Positions 10,087-19,663 are shown, counted from the stretch's first letter. The stretch: 64,000 bases of DNA from Microbulbifer sp. VAAF005 (GCF_030012985.1 NZ_CP120233.1:4707001-4771000), one strand, 5' to 3'. Made by a program: numbers and translations. Notes: generated by a model from the sequence alone, not told the origin.

Positions 10087-10107
10087 GCGCCGCTTTCCCG
10101 GCGGCGC
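10087..10107. other. GC-rich hairpin in the leuB-asd spacer
   Basis: GCGCCGC, a 7-base loop, then GCGGCGC: a perfect 7-bp stem. No T-run follows, so it is more likely a pause or RNA-stability element than an intrinsic terminator. Just upstream the words TTTCGATTCCAC occur twice (from 10040 and 10070), a short local duplication. Confidence 0.4.
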
Positions 10108-10138
10108 ACTTTGACCACCTCACATACAGGACACCGCA

Positions 10139-11254
10139 ATGCAAAGAATAGGTTTTATCGGCTGGCGCGGCATGGTCGGCTCGGTATTACTGGAGCGCAT
10201 GCGAGCAGAGGATGACTTTGCCCATATCGCCGAACCGGTTTTTTTCTCAACTTCCAATGCCGGAGGCACGGCGCCGGACATCGGCAGGCCGCTGCCGCCA
10301 CTGGGCGATGCTTACGATATTGATGCACTGAGCCAGCTGGATGCGATTGTCAGCTGTCAGGGTGGCGATTACACCAAGGAAGTTTTTACCCGCTTGCGCG
10401 AGGCCGGTTGGCAGGGTTACTGGATTGATGCGGCTTCCAGCCTGCGAATGCAGGATGATGCTGTGATCGCGCTGGACCCGGTTAATCGCGATGTGATTGA
10501 CCGCGCAATTGATGCCGGACAGAAAAACTTTATCGGTGGCAACTGCACCGTGAGCCTGATGTTGATGGCTCTGGGTGGGCTGTTTAAGGCGGGCATGGTC
10601 GAGTGGGTTACCGCCATGACTTACCAGGCGGCCAGCGGTGCCGGTGCGCGCAATATGCGCGAATTGATTGCGCAGATGGGTGCGCTGCGCGATGGTGTGG
10701 CAACAGAGCTGGCCGACCCGGCCAGTGCCATTCTGGAGATTGATCGCAAAGTAGCAGCAGATATGCGCTCAGCGGAATTCCCCACCGCAGAATTTGGCGC
10801 GCCACTGGCAGGCAGTTTGTTGCCCTGGATCGATACTCAATTGGAGAATGGCCAGAGCCGCGAAGAGTGGAAGGCGCAAGTTGAAGCAAACAAGATTTTA
10901 CAGACCGAAACCCCGATTCCTGTAGACGGCACTTGCGTACGTATCGGTGCCATGCGCTGTCACAGCCAGGCTTTCACCATAAAATTGAAAAAAGATTTGC
11001 CACTTGCCGACATTGAACAATTGTTAAATGGTGCCAACGACTGGGTAAATGTAGTGCCCAATGAGCGTGAGGCTACGGTGCAGAACCTGACGCCAACAGC
11101 AGTTACCGGAAAGTTGGATATTCCTGTCGGTCGACTGCGTAAATTGAGCGTTGGTCCAGAGTACTTAAACGCCTTTACTGTAGGGGATCAGCTGCTATGG
11201 GGCGCCGCAGAACCCCTGCGCAGAATCCTGCTGATTTTACTCGGCAAACTGTAA
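10139..11254 (+). CDS. asd: Aspartate-semialdehyde dehydrogenase
   Basis: 371 residues, the gammaproteobacterial type. It reduces aspartyl phosphate to aspartate semialdehyde with NADPH, the branch point to lysine, diaminopimelate, threonine and methionine. The N-terminal [18 protein letters not shown] is the Rossmann loop, C136 in [10 protein letters not shown] is the catalytic nucleophile, and the [15 protein letters not shown] and [19 protein letters not shown] segments match the enzyme. It stands downstream of leuB and upstream of a catalytically dead-looking paralogue; a strong terminator follows at 11272. Confidence 0.97.
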   Translation: MQRIGFIGWRGMVGSVLLERMRAEDDFAHIAEPVFFSTSNAGGTAPDIGRPLPPLGDAYDIDALSQLDAIVSCQGGDYTKEVFTRLREAGWQGYWIDAASSLRMQDDAVIALDPVNRDVIDRAIDAGQKNFIGGNCTVSLMLMALGGLFKAGMVEWVTAMTYQAASGAGARNMRELIAQMGALRDGVATELADPASAILEIDRKVAADMRSAEFPTAEFGAPLAGSLLPWIDTQLENGQSREEWKAQVEANKILQTETPIPVDGTCVRIGAMRCHSQAFTIKLKKDLPLADIEQLLNGANDWVNVVPNEREATVQNLTPTAVTGKLDIPVGRLRKLSVGPEYLNAFTVGDQLLWGAAEPLRRILLILLGKL

Positions 11255-11271
11255 CTGGTACGGACCTGAGT

Positions 11272-11320
11272 AAGTCCTCTACTAAGTGTGGAAATAGGCC
11301 ACTTTAGTGGAGGACTTTTT
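11272..11320 (+). terminator. Rho-independent terminator after asd
   Basis: Long inverted repeat: AAGTCCTC and ACTAA-GTG on the left pair with CACTTTAGT and GAGGACTT on the right, about 18 pairs with one or two mismatches, ending in a run of five T. It closes the leu-asd transcription unit 18 bases after the asd stop. Confidence 0.8.
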
Positions 11321-11443
11321 GCCAAGCTGTGAACTTCTTCGCGTAAAAAACGGCTACTGTTTGTCATAGCGCCTTTTTCGAATTTTCCCCACGGGTATAA
11401 TCGCCCCTCATTTTCCCTTTCCAATTCAATGAAGTGATTTGCC

Positions 11444-12439
11444 ATGTCCGAAGCCACCCGCGAACTGGTCATTGTCGGTGTTGATAACGCCGCCTTTGGT
11501 CCCCTGCTGGAAGTACTCGAAGAGCGTGAAGTAATTTCCGCCGAGCAGCTGAGTTTGCTGGAGACTGACGAACGGGAAGTAGACCCCCAGGTATTTGCCA
11601 ATCGCAATATTCCGGTAGAGTCCCTGGAGAAATTTACATTTAACGATAAGCAGGTCGTGATTCTGCTGAGCGCCGGCGATGCCGTTGAAGCCGCCATGGC
11701 TGCCGCAGAGCAAAATGGCGCCTGGATTGTCGACGTGGCCAACAATACCCGTGGCGATGAAAGTGTTGCCCTGGTACACCCAATGTTTAACAGCGGGGAA
11801 CTCGCTTCTGCCGAGCGCCGTGTTGTTGCGCTGCCAAGTGCCGGCGCCTCCATGGTGGCGGAAGCCCTGGCGCCCCTGAAAGATAAACTGCAAGCGGTAG
11901 AGGTACAGCTCAACCAGCCGGTGTCTGCCCTGGGCAAGGCCGCAATTGATGCGATGGCGGCACAAACCGCGCGGATGTTTAGTGGCCAGGACGCAGAAAT
12001 TGATCCAGAGATTGGCCACCGATTGGCGTTTAACCAGCTCAGTGCCTGCGAGGCCCTACTCGCGAGTGGCCACACCCTCAGTGAGCTGACTTTGGTTCAC
12101 GACCTGCGCCGCTTATTTGGAGACGCGGTAGCCGTCGATGCCAGCATCAATACGGTCTCTGTTTTCCACGGTCAGCTAGCTAATTTGGGCGTCGCTTTAA
12201 CGGAAGATGTCGACCTGGAAAAAGTGCGTGCGCTGCTGGCAAATGGCGCTGGCCTCAACATGGCGGAGCAGCCCTCGGCAGAAAGTGCGGTGGGCAGCGA
12301 CGTGACAATCATCGGCCGCTTGCGCCAAAGCCTACTTAACAAGCGACAGTTAAATCTTTGTGCGGTGTCTGACAACCTGCGCAAAGATGTAGCAATAAAC
12401 TGTGCACAAATTGCTCACTTGTTGCTAAAAAACTACTGA
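11444..12439 (+). CDS. Aspartate-semialdehyde dehydrogenase paralogue lacking the catalytic cysteine
   Basis: 331 residues. The fold markers of the Asd family are recognisable (IVGVDNAAFGPLLEVLEER at the N-terminus; VHPMFNSGE; VVALPSAGASMVAEALAPL at about 128-146), but the position where active enzymes carry N-C-(S/T) reads S-A-G-A, so the nucleophile is missing. C-terminal blocks equivalent to dimerisation helices remain (VSVFHGQLANLGVAL). The same asd - asd-like - fimV order occurs in P. aeruginosa (PA3117-PA3116-PA3115), so this is an old conserved paralogue rather than recent decay. It probably has a non-catalytic or different role. It has its own promoter region after the asd terminator. 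Confidence 0.85.
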   Translation: MSEATRELVIVGVDNAAFGPLLEVLEEREVISAEQLSLLETDEREVDPQVFANRNIPVESLEKFTFNDKQVVILLSAGDAVEAAMAAAEQNGAWIVDVANNTRGDESVALVHPMFNSGELASAERRVVALPSAGASMVAEALAPLKDKLQAVEVQLNQPVSALGKAAIDAMAAQTARMFSGQDAEIDPEIGHRLAFNQLSACEALLASGHTLSELTLVHDLRRLFGDAVAVDASINTVSVFHGQLANLGVALTEDVDLEKVRALLANGAGLNMAEQPSAESAVGSDVTIIGRLRQSLLNKRQLNLCAVSDNLRKDVAINCAQIAHLLLKNY

Positions 12440-12636
12440 TAATTAATACTTAGCGGCCATAGTGAAGGTGTAATCTTAACTTTTGCCTGGCTGAAATTGG
12501 CGAGATATTCGCCATATTTGGCGGCTGCCTAAACGGCGGCCAAATCGTCGAACGATTACCGTTCAGTAATGGGGATGTTCTGAAGGCGCGCTTTTCGGAA
12601 GCCCTGGGAAGGTTCTAACAATAAAGGGAATCGGAT

Positions 12637-15600
12637 ATGCGTGTGCGTAAGTTGGCACTTGCAGTTGGTCTAGTCGGTGCACTGGGAAGCAACGCGGCTC
12701 TGGCGCTTGGACTAGGTGAGATCAAGCTCAACTCGACCCTTAACCAGCCTCTCGATGCGGAAATCGGATTGCTGCAAACTCGCGGTTTGGAAGATACCGA
12801 AATTAGGGTTCGCCTCGCAGGCCCTGAAGAATTTGAGCGAGCTGGTGTCGAGCGTTCTTACCTTCTCACTTCTTTAGATTTTGAAGTAGATTATTCAGGT
12901 GGCAAGCCGGTTATCCGTATTTCCAGCCGTGAAGCAATTCGCGAGCCCTTCTTGAATTTCCTTGTTGAGACTCGTTGGCCCAGTGGCCGTTTATTGCGCG
13001 AATATACGCTGTTGATGGACCTGCCGGCGTTTTCTCCTACCGCAGCACAACAGCCCGTGCGTGCGGCTGAGCGCGAACGCCAACAAGTGCGTCGCAATAC
13101 CCCGGTACAGCAGCCTCAGCGACGGACAACACCTGCGCCGAGCAGTAATCAAGCTCCGGCACAGCCGACTCCCACTGAAAGCGTTACTCCTGAAAGTCGG
13201 GAGGCGGCGCGTCCACAACCTCGCTATGTGTCCACAGAAAGTGGTGACAGTAGCCAAGTTTACGGCCCGGTAAGTTCTTCAGATACCCTCTGGGAAATTG
13301 CACTGCAAAATCGTGCCAGCCGCGAGTTTTCTGTGCAGCAGACTATGCTGGCGATCCAAAGGCTGAATCCGGAAGCCTTTATTAATGACAATATTAATCT
13401 GTTGAAGAAAGGCGCCGTTCTGCGTCTGCCTAATACAGAAGATCTGCGCACACTGACTATGACTGAGGCCATCTCTGAAGTGGCCCAGCAAAATGATTCT
13501 TGGCGTCAGCGCTCCGAAGTGGAAGTGACCACAGGTGCACCACTGGATGCCCGCGCAGTTGAGGAAGAGTCTTTCACCAGTGAAACGGTTGAAGGGCGTG
13601 TGAGTCTTGTTACACCTGGGGATAATGAGTCTGTATCTTCGGGCTCTGGAGCTGGCTCTGAAGACAGTGCAGCGCTTGAAGGCAATCTCACTATGGCTGA
13701 GGAAGAGCTGGATAAGTCCAAGCTTGAAAACTCAGAATTGCGTGAGCGGATTTCCGAGCTCGATGAGCAGATTGACACCATGGAGGCGCTGGTCGAGGTT
13801 TCCAGTGAAGAGCTGGTAGCTGCGGTCGAGGCTGCTGAGCAGTCCGATGCGCTGCTCAATCCCACTGTGGTGGATGATGCTGAAGCGGAGCTCGCAGATG
13901 ACAGCCTTGCTGTCGACGATAGTGAAGAGCCAGAGGGTGCAATCGACGCAGAAGAGGAAGCTGCTGAAACTGAGCCGGCTCCATCGGAAGAGCGCAACCG
14001 GGTAGTGGCTGTGCAAACCAAACCCAAGCCCACCTTTATGGAGCAGCTCGCCGATAATGGATTGCTGATTGGCTTGGGCGGTGGGGGCTTGTTGGCCGCT
14101 ATATTTGGTCTGTTTACCTGGCGTCGCCGCAAGGCCGAGCAAGAGGCGCAGCAAGAACTTGAACAGCAGATGGCTATGGAACATGAGCCGCTGGATATTC
14201 CTGAGCAAATTGCCGAACCCGATGAAACTCTCGCTGCAGTAGAAAGTATGGAGGCCGACGACACTTTCGATCTGGGCGATCTCGGCGATGTAGGCACTGA
14301 TGACCCTATTTCTGAAGCGGAGATTCACCTGTCCCTGGGGCAGTACGAGGAAGCTGAAAGCAAGCTTTTGCTGGGGCTGGAAAAAGACCCGCAGGTGGTC
14401 GATGCACGCCTGATGTTGATGGAGGTCTACGCCCACAACCAGGATGTTGAGAGGTTTGACGACCACTATCGCCAGCTGCTCAGTATCAGCGACGGCCCAG
14501 CTGCCGATCGCGCCGCGCGCCTGCGTGAATCCATTGTTGGTGCACCGGATTTTGAAGCCCCGGCTATGGGTCTATCCAATGAATCCTTCGAGGCAGCGCA
14601 GCTCGACGATATTGGCGCGGCCCTGGACGATGACTTCACAAGTGCGGAACCGGATCTCGACAGCAGCGATAGCCTGGAGCCTGACACGTCACTCCTCGAC
14701 GATCTGACCATGGATCTGTCATTGGATGAAGACAAGTCTGATTCTGACCAGGAATTGTCCTTGGATCTGGATTTGGATAGTAGTTTTGAAGAGCCGTTAC
14801 AGGTGGCTGCGGAGCAGGGCGAATCCTTCGATACGGAGTTCAGCCTGGATGATTTGGATCTGGACGGTGCTCTCGATGGTGATAGTCAGGAAACCAACCT
14901 CGCGGCATCTGAGCCAGAAACTGAAAACGACTTAAATCTTGACGAGCTTGATTTGGGTGAACTGGATCTGGGTGATTTGGGCTCAAGCAATCAAGGGTCC
15001 GCTTTGGTCGAAGACGATTTGGGGCTAGAACCTTCTGATAACACAGATGAAAGTGTCGAAGCTCCAATAGAATTCGACACCTCCGACTTGGATCTCGATT
15101 CTCTCGACCTGGAGCCGGAGGCACCAGAAAACAGTGCGGCCTCAGTTGAGGCTCAGCTGGAAGAAAAGGCAACTACCAGCGGTGGTTCCGTTCCGGGCCT
15201 GGATTTTGAGCTGGATCTTTCCATGATGGAGGAAGAGACCCAGCCGAAGGCGGAAGAAGAGGCTTCGTTTGAGCTGGATACGGCCTTTGAGTCGGATGAT
15301 GCTCTGGAGTTGGATTCAGCTGACAGTGGTTTGAGCGAAGAGATCTCCCTGACAGAAGGGGTCTCCTCTGCCCAGGAGCCTGCAGAAGAGTTATCTATGG
15401 ATGACTTCTCTGAGGGCGATCTGGAGATGATCGGCGGGGACTTGGATTCCGAGCTGGATCTCGACGGTATCGACCTGGATGATATTGCTGCGGATCTCAA
15501 CGCAACTGAACAGCCCTCGGCAGAGGTAGCTGCGGCCAGCAGTGAGCCGGTAGCAGATTTATCCCTCGATGCCGACCTGGATTCTCTCGATGCCGCAGGT

Positions 15601-16014
15601 ATGGAGCTGGCCGGGGCTAGCGACCTGGACTTCAATGCGGATGCTATTGAAGAGGAGTTCTCCCTGGAGGAGGAGCTGGCTCTCATCGATGAATCCACTG
15701 AGGGTGATTTGACTCTTGAGCCAGAACCCCTGGTTGAAGCTAAGCCTGAAGCGATAGAGCAGGTTGAGGCGATTGTCGAAAAGCCGTCAGATTCTGACTT
15801 TGGTGACCTCGACTTCAACCTGGAAAGCGACCTCAATTCAGAGTTGAGTTTGCTGGAAGGCGGCGATGAGATGGCGACCAAGTTGGAGCTGGCTCAAGCT
15901 TATATGGATATGGGTGACGAAGAGGGCGCTAAGGATATCCTCAAAGAGGTCGCCCAGGATGGTGGCGGTGAACACAAAGACCGCGCCGAGGAAATGCTGG
16001 AGCGGATGGTGTAA
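12637..16014 (+). CDS. fimV: FimV/HubP-type polar landmark protein
   Basis: 1125 residues. In order: a signal peptide (about 1-23), the FimV N-terminal domain (LGLGEIKLNSTLNQPLDAEI...), a Gln/Pro-rich linker, a peptidoglycan-binding LysM-like domain at about 209-270 (VSSSDTLWEIA), a coiled-coil segment (about 350-390), one membrane helix at about 473-495 (LLIGLGGGGLLAAIFGLFTW) followed by RRRK, then some 570 cytoplasmic residues extremely rich in Asp, Glu, Leu and Ser, and the conserved C-terminal TPR-like FimV domain (ATKLELAQAYMDMGDEEGAKDIL). In relatives it recruits proteins to the cell pole and supports type IV pilus assembly. Adjacent truA is the Pseudomonas arrangement. Confidence 0.95.
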   Translation: MRVRKLALAVGLVGALGSNAALALGLGEIKLNSTLNQPLDAEIGLLQTRGLEDTEIRVRLAGPEEFERAGVERSYLLTSLDFEVDYSGGKPVIRISSREAIREPFLNFLVETRWPSGRLLREYTLLMDLPAFSPTAAQQPVRAAERERQQVRRNTPVQQPQRRTTPAPSSNQAPAQPTPTESVTPESREAARPQPRYVSTESGDSSQVYGPVSSSDTLWEIALQNRASREFSVQQTMLAIQRLNPEAFINDNINLLKKGAVLRLPNTEDLRTLTMTEAISEVAQQNDSWRQRSEVEVTTGAPLDARAVEEESFTSETVEGRVSLVTPGDNESVSSGSGAGSEDSAALEGNLTMAEEELDKSKLENSELRERISELDEQIDTMEALVEVSSEELVAAVEAAEQSDALLNPTVVDDAEAELADDSLAVDDSEEPEGAIDAEEEAAETEPAPSEERNRVVAVQTKPKPTFMEQLADNGLLIGLGGGGLLAAIFGLFTWRRRKAEQEAQQELEQQMAMEHEPLDIPEQIAEPDETLAAVESMEADDTFDLGDLGDVGTDDPISEAEIHLSLGQYEEAESKLLLGLEKDPQVVDARLMLMEVYAHNQDVERFDDHYRQLLSISDGPAADRAARLRESIVGAPDFEAPAMGLSNESFEAAQLDDIGAALDDDFTSAEPDLDSSDSLEPDTSLLDDLTMDLSLDEDKSDSDQELSLDLDLDSSFEEPLQVAAEQGESFDTEFSLDDLDLDGALDGDSQETNLAASEPETENDLNLDELDLGELDLGDLGSSNQGSALVEDDLGLEPSDNTDESVEAPIEFDTSDLDLDSLDLEPEAPENSAASVEAQLEEKATTSGGSVPGLDFELDLSMMEEETQPKAEEEASFELDTAFESDDALELDSADSGLSEEISLTEGVSSAQEPAEELSMDDFSEGDLEMIGGDLDSELDLDGIDLDDIAADLNATEQPSAEVAAASSEPVADLSLDADLDSLDAAGMELAGASDLDFNADAIEEEFSLEEELALIDESTEGDLTLEPEPLVEAKPEAIEQVEAIVEKPSDSDFGDLDFNLESDLNSELSLLEGGDEMATKLELAQAYMDMGDEEGAKDILKEVAQDGGGEHKDRAEEMLERMV

Positions 16015-16037
16015 GCTAGCAGCGTATTCCGTTTTTG

Positions 16038-16069
16038 AAAAAACCTCGCACTGGTTGCGAGGTTTTTTT
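16038..16069 (+). terminator. Rho-independent terminator after fimV
   Basis: Perfect stem AAAAAACCTCGCA / TGCGAGGTTTTTT with a short CTGGT loop, running into a T-tract. It begins 24 bases after the fimV stop and can work from either strand. It also shows that the truA frame, which is open from 16035, cannot start there. Confidence 0.92.
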
Positions 16070-16145
16070 ATTTTTACCGGGAAGTTCCCGGCAGCGATTT
16101 TTACCCGGCGCAGTGGCAGCGGGGAGAGCAAGTGGTTTTGGTGAT

Positions 16146-17039
16146 ATGAGTCAGGTGACGCAAAGGGAATATATTTACAAGCCCAATGGGGAGGTTCCTG
16201 AAGGTGAGGGGCTGCCCGAAGGGCTGCGCCGTATAGCCCTGGGCGTTGAGTACTGCGGAGCCAAGCTGCACGGTTTCCAGAAACAGAAGTCTGCATCGGA
16301 GACTGTCCAGGCTCATCTGGAGCGGGCTTTATCCACTATTGCAGCGGAGGATGTGACCCTGGTTTGTGCCGGGCGTACCGATGCGGGCGTTCATGCTACC
16401 AATCAGGTCATCCACTTTGATACCCGAGCGCAGCGCCCGGACCGCGCCTGGGTGCAGGGAGTTAATACCAAGTTGCCGGATTCAGTGCGGGTGCGCTGGG
16501 CGCGGGAAATGCCGGCGCAGTTCCATGCACGTTTTTCCGCTCACGCCCGCAGTTATCGCTACCTGATCCACAGCGCACCGACCCGCTCGGCCCACAGCGC
16601 CGCTGAGGTAACCTGGACCCAGCATTCGCTGGACCTGGAGGCGATGCGTGAGGGAGCCAGCTACTTGATCGGCCGCCACGACTTCACCAGCTACCGCGCC
16701 TCTCAGTGCCAGGCCAAGAGCCCGGTGCGCGAAATTACCCGCCTGGATATTGCCTCGGTGGGTCAGCTGGTTGCCTTGGAAATTAGTGCTAACGCATTCC
16801 TCCACCATATGGTGCGCAATATCACTGGGGTTTTGATGGCAGTGGGGAGAGGGGAGCGTCCACCAATTTGGGTAAAAGAGGTGCTGGATCAGCGGGACCG
16901 CTCCGCCGGAGGTGTTACTGCGCCGCCGTTTGGCCTGTATCTCGTTGATGTGCGCTACCCGGATCATTTCCAGCTTCCCCAGTGTGAGCCGGGGCCACTG
17001 CTGGTGCCACAGCCTTTGGGTGCTTTGCTATCCAGTTAG
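16146..17039 (+). CDS. truA: tRNA pseudouridine(38-40) synthase
   Basis: 297 residues from the ATG at 16146. The frame is open back to 16035 but that stretch is the fimV terminator, so the later ATG is chosen; the ribosome binding site is weak. It modifies U38-U40 in the tRNA anticodon arm. The catalytic aspartate is in AGRTDAGVHATNQV; further family blocks are GVEYCGAKLHGFQ, FHARFSAHARSYRYLI, HHMVRNITGVL and the C-terminal PPFGLYLVDV. About 25 residues precede the usual start of the fold, a modest N-terminal extension. trpF follows after 125 bases. Confidence 0.96.
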   Translation: MSQVTQREYIYKPNGEVPEGEGLPEGLRRIALGVEYCGAKLHGFQKQKSASETVQAHLERALSTIAAEDVTLVCAGRTDAGVHATNQVIHFDTRAQRPDRAWVQGVNTKLPDSVRVRWAREMPAQFHARFSAHARSYRYLIHSAPTRSAHSAAEVTWTQHSLDLEAMREGASYLIGRHDFTSYRASQCQAKSPVREITRLDIASVGQLVALEISANAFLHHMVRNITGVLMAVGRGERPPIWVKEVLDQRDRSAGGVTAPPFGLYLVDVRYPDHFQLPQCEPGPLLVPQPLGALLSS

Positions 17040-17164
17040 ACTGCTGAATTTTTCGAGGCTAAAGCAAATCTGGGAGAGGGCGTGCATTTCGCGCCTTCTG
17101 ACTATCTGCTAGTATCCGTCGTTCCCTCTTTTGATCGGCCAGCCGGCTGAGTCCAGGTTACACG

Positions 17165-17773
17165 ATGCAAGTAAAAATATGCGGCATCACTTGTATAGAA
17201 GATGCCCTGATGGCTGTAGATGCAGGTGCCGACGCGTTGGGCCTGGTATTTTATAAGCCGAGCCCGCGCAATATCGATCTTGATATGGCAGCTAAAGTTG
17301 CAGCGGCAGTTCCCCCATTTGTCACCCTGACGGGGTTATTTGTCGATGCGGCACAGAGTGAGGTGGACGCTGTACTGGAATCGGTGCCGCTTAACCTGTT
17401 GCAATTCCACGGCGATGAAAGTGCCCGTTTCTGCGAACAATTCCGGCGCCCCTATATCAAAGCGTTGCGGATGAAAGATGACCTCGATGTCAAAGCCGCA
17501 ATGACTGAGCACCCCAAAGCCCGGGGCTTTCTATTGGATGCCTACAGGCCCGGTATCCCCGGTGGTACCGGAGAGACCTTTGATTGGGACAGGGTTCCCC
17601 AAGATAGCAGTCGCCCGATCGTTCTTGCCGGTGGCTTGAATCCCGCGAATGTAACTGCAGCAGTAGAAGCTGCGCGCCCACAGGGGGTGGATGTGAGCGG
17701 AGGTGTAGAGCGTCAGCCGGGACGCAAGGATCGAGAAAAAGTTTTTGCGTTTGTCAGCGCTGCGAAGAGATAG
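17165..17773 (+). CDS. trpF: Phosphoribosylanthranilate isomerase
   Basis: 202 residues, a complete TIM barrel. It converts N-(5-phosphoribosyl)anthranilate to the deoxyribulose phosphate intermediate of tryptophan synthesis. KICGIT at residues 4-9 carries the catalytic cysteine (C6), FLLDAYRPGIPGGTGETFDW carries the acidic partner and phosphate loop, and LAGGLNPANV and VDVSGGVE close the barrel. In Pseudomonas trpF sits next to accD; here trpB and trpA are between them, and a 133-bp repeat array separates trpF from trpB. Confidence 0.97.
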   Translation: MQVKICGITCIEDALMAVDAGADALGLVFYKPSPRNIDLDMAAKVAAAVPPFVTLTGLFVDAAQSEVDAVLESVPLNLLQFHGDESARFCEQFRRPYIKALRMKDDLDVKAAMTEHPKARGFLLDAYRPGIPGGTGETFDWDRVPQDSSRPIVLAGGLNPANVTAAVEAARPQGVDVSGGVERQPGRKDREKVFAFVSAAKR

Positions 17774-17790
17774 ATTTAGAGGCGGTACCG

Positions 17791-18302
17791 GAAGTGCCGC
17801 CCGCCGGCTTGGCCGGCGCGAGCCAGCAAATACCAGCAGATCGACGCATCTGCGCCAGTATTTTCTGGCGACGTTTGAATAGTTCAGGGAGAACTACGGC
17901 TAATAGTATTGAAGCGGCACAGGGAAGTGCCGCCCGCCGGCTTGGCCGGCGCGAGCCAGTAAATACCAGCAGATCGACGCATCTGCGCCAGTATTTTCTG
18001 GCGACGTTTGAATAGTTCAGGGAGAACTACGGCTAATAGTATTGAAGCGGCACAGGGAAGTGCCGCCCGCCGGCTTGGCCGGCGCGAGCCAGTAAATACC
18101 AGCAGATCGACGCATCTGCGCCAGTATTTTCTGGCGACGTTTGAATAGTTCAGGAAGAACTACGGCTAATAGTATTGAAGCGGCACAGGGAAGTGCCGCT
18201 CGCCGGCTTGGCCGGCGCGAGCCAGCAAATACCAGCAGATCGATGCATCTGCGCCAGTATTTTCTGGCGACGTTTGAATAGTTCAGGAAGAACTATTCAA
18301 AC
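17791..18302. repeat. Tandem array of 133-bp hairpin-rich units (3 full, 1 partial)
   Basis: Units begin at 17791, 17924, 18057 and 18190, each exactly 133 bases apart and nearly identical; the fourth stops after about 110 bases. Differences are single substitutions (for example GGGAGAACT against GGAAGAACT). Every unit contains several short inverted repeats: GCCGGC-TT-GGCCGGC, CAGAT-CGACGC-ATCTG nested inside AAATAC/GTATTT, GCCAG-TATTTT-CTGGC, AGTTC-AGGGA-GAACT, and GCGGCAC-AGGGAA-GTGCCGC at the unit junction. The length is not a multiple of three and stops occur, so it is non-coding. It fills the 580-base trpF-trpB spacer. Confidence 0.95.
18272..18302. other. Perfect 13-bp palindrome ending the repeat array
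   Basis: GTTTGAATAGTTC, loop AGGAA, GAACTATTCAAAC. In the internal copies only the inner AGTTC/GAACT pairs remain because the right arm reads CTACGGC. The terminal copy therefore either preserves the original full element end or acquired it. No T-run follows directly, so it is not a standard terminator. It lies 51 bases before trpB. Confidence 0.85.
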
Positions 18303-18353
18303 AGTAGGTAAACAGAAAGAAAGTTTTAACCCACGTGACCACGGAGTATGAGT

Positions 18354-19571
18354 GTGAGTAAGCCAGGTGCTATCGATTTTTCCACCTTCCCGGATGCGAG
18401 CGGACATTTTGGTCCCTACGGCGGTCGCTTTGTATCGGAGACGCTGATCAGCGCATTGGATGAGCTTCAGGCAATGTATAGCCGCCTGAAAGATGATCCG
18501 GATTTTGTCGCTGCCTTTGATCACGATCTGGCGCACTACGTAGGCAGGCCATCGCCGCTGTATCTTGCTGAGCGACTGACTGAGCAGGCGGGCGGTGCGC
18601 GAATCTGGCTTAAGAGGGAAGATCTGAACCATACCGGTGCGCACAAGGTAAATAACACGGTGGGCCAGGCACTGCTGGCCAAACACAGCGGTAAAACCCG
18701 TGTTATTGCCGAAACCGGCGCTGGTCAACACGGTGTGGCTACGGCAACCGTGGCAGCGCGTCTCGGTTTGCAGTGTACGGTTTATATGGGTGCGGAAGAC
18801 GTTAAGCGCCAGTCCCCCAACGTATACCGTATGAAACTGCTCGGGGCAGAAGTGGTGCCGGTGGAATCCGGCTCCAAGACCCTAAAGGACGCCATGAATG
18901 AAGCCATGCGCGATTGGGTAACCAATGTCGATAATACTTTCTACATTATCGGCACTGTGGCTGGTCCTCACCCTTATCCGCAATTGGTGCGCGACTTCAA
19001 CTCTATTATCGGCCGTGAAGCCCGTCGCCAGAGTCTGGAGCGCTTTGGCCAGTTGCCCGATGCGCTGGTGGCCTGCGTCGGTGGTGGTTCCAATGCGATT
19101 GGCCTGTTCCACCCGTTCCTGAATGACGCTGAAGTGAAAATGTTTGGTGTCGAAGCCGGCGGTGAAGGCCTGGCTTCTGGTAAGCATGCTGCACCACTGA
19201 ATGATGGTATTCCCGGTGTTCTGCACGGTAACCGCACCTACCTGATGGAAGATGATGACGGCCAGATTATCGAGACTCACTCGGTTTCTGCGGGGCTCGA
19301 CTACCCGGGTGTTGGCCCTGAGCACTCTTGGCTGAAAGATATCGGCCGGGTGGAATATGTCACCGCCGATGATGATGAAGCCCTGGATGCCTTCCGTCGA
19401 CTCACTCGCACTGAGGGTATTTTGCCGGCATTGGAATCCAGCCATGCAGTCGCGTACGCGCTCAAGTTGGCGGCTTCCATGAGCCCTGAGCAGAATGTCC
19501 TGGTGAATCTCTCCGGCCGAGGCGATAAGGATATTTTCACCGTTGCCGCTATTGACGGTATCGAGGTGTAG
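18354..19571 (+). CDS. trpB: Tryptophan synthase beta chain
   Basis: 405 residues from GTG at 18354. An in-frame ATG lies six bases earlier (18348), but GGAG at 18343-18346 is 7 bases from the GTG and only 1 from the ATG, so GTG is preferred. It condenses indole with serine using pyridoxal phosphate. The PLP lysine is in HTGAHKVNN, the ammonium/substrate loop in [13 protein letters not shown], and the phosphate cradle in [19 protein letters not shown] and LSGRGDKD close both ends. It follows the 133-bp repeat array and precedes trpA by 92 bases. Confidence 0.98.
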   Translation: MSKPGAIDFSTFPDASGHFGPYGGRFVSETLISALDELQAMYSRLKDDPDFVAAFDHDLAHYVGRPSPLYLAERLTEQAGGARIWLKREDLNHTGAHKVNNTVGQALLAKHSGKTRVIAETGAGQHGVATATVAARLGLQCTVYMGAEDVKRQSPNVYRMKLLGAEVVPVESGSKTLKDAMNEAMRDWVTNVDNTFYIIGTVAGPHPYPQLVRDFNSIIGREARRQSLERFGQLPDALVACVGGGSNAIGLFHPFLNDAEVKMFGVEAGGEGLASGKHAAPLNDGIPGVLHGNRTYLMEDDDGQIIETHSVSAGLDYPGVGPEHSWLKDIGRVEYVTADDDEALDAFRRLTRTEGILPALESSHAVAYALKLAASMSPEQNVLVNLSGRGDKDIFTVAAIDGIEV

Positions 19572-19581
19572 CAATATCACC

Positions 19582-19600
19582 GCCCGCCTCTGAGGCGGGC
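19582..19600. other. Strong hairpin between trpB and trpA
   Basis: GCCCGCCTC, one base, GAGGCGGGC: a perfect 9-bp inverted repeat 10 bases after the trpB stop. It is followed by AAAATGGG rather than T residues on the plus strand, so it is probably an mRNA-stabilising or attenuating structure rather than a full terminator. Confidence 0.6.
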
Positions 19601-19663
19601 AAAATGGGTGAGGATCAAATAATTGAGCTGGCTTTTTGCCAGGAGTAGCTCAGGGAATAAACT

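Noticed and set aside
13506..14297. 263-codon minus-strand frame very rich in Ser
   Set aside because: It is the antisense shadow of the Asp/Glu-rich fimV reading frame, with low-complexity composition and no ribosome binding site.
15153..15881. 242-codon minus-strand Ser-rich frame
   Set aside because: Antisense shadow of the fimV acidic region.
17794..18015. 73-codon frame within the trpF-trpB repeats
   Set aside because: Arises from the tandem 133-bp unit, whose length is not a multiple of three; no conservation of frame from copy to copy.
17791..18302. CRISPR array
   Set aside because: Units are contiguous 133-bp repeats without spacers, and no cas genes are present.
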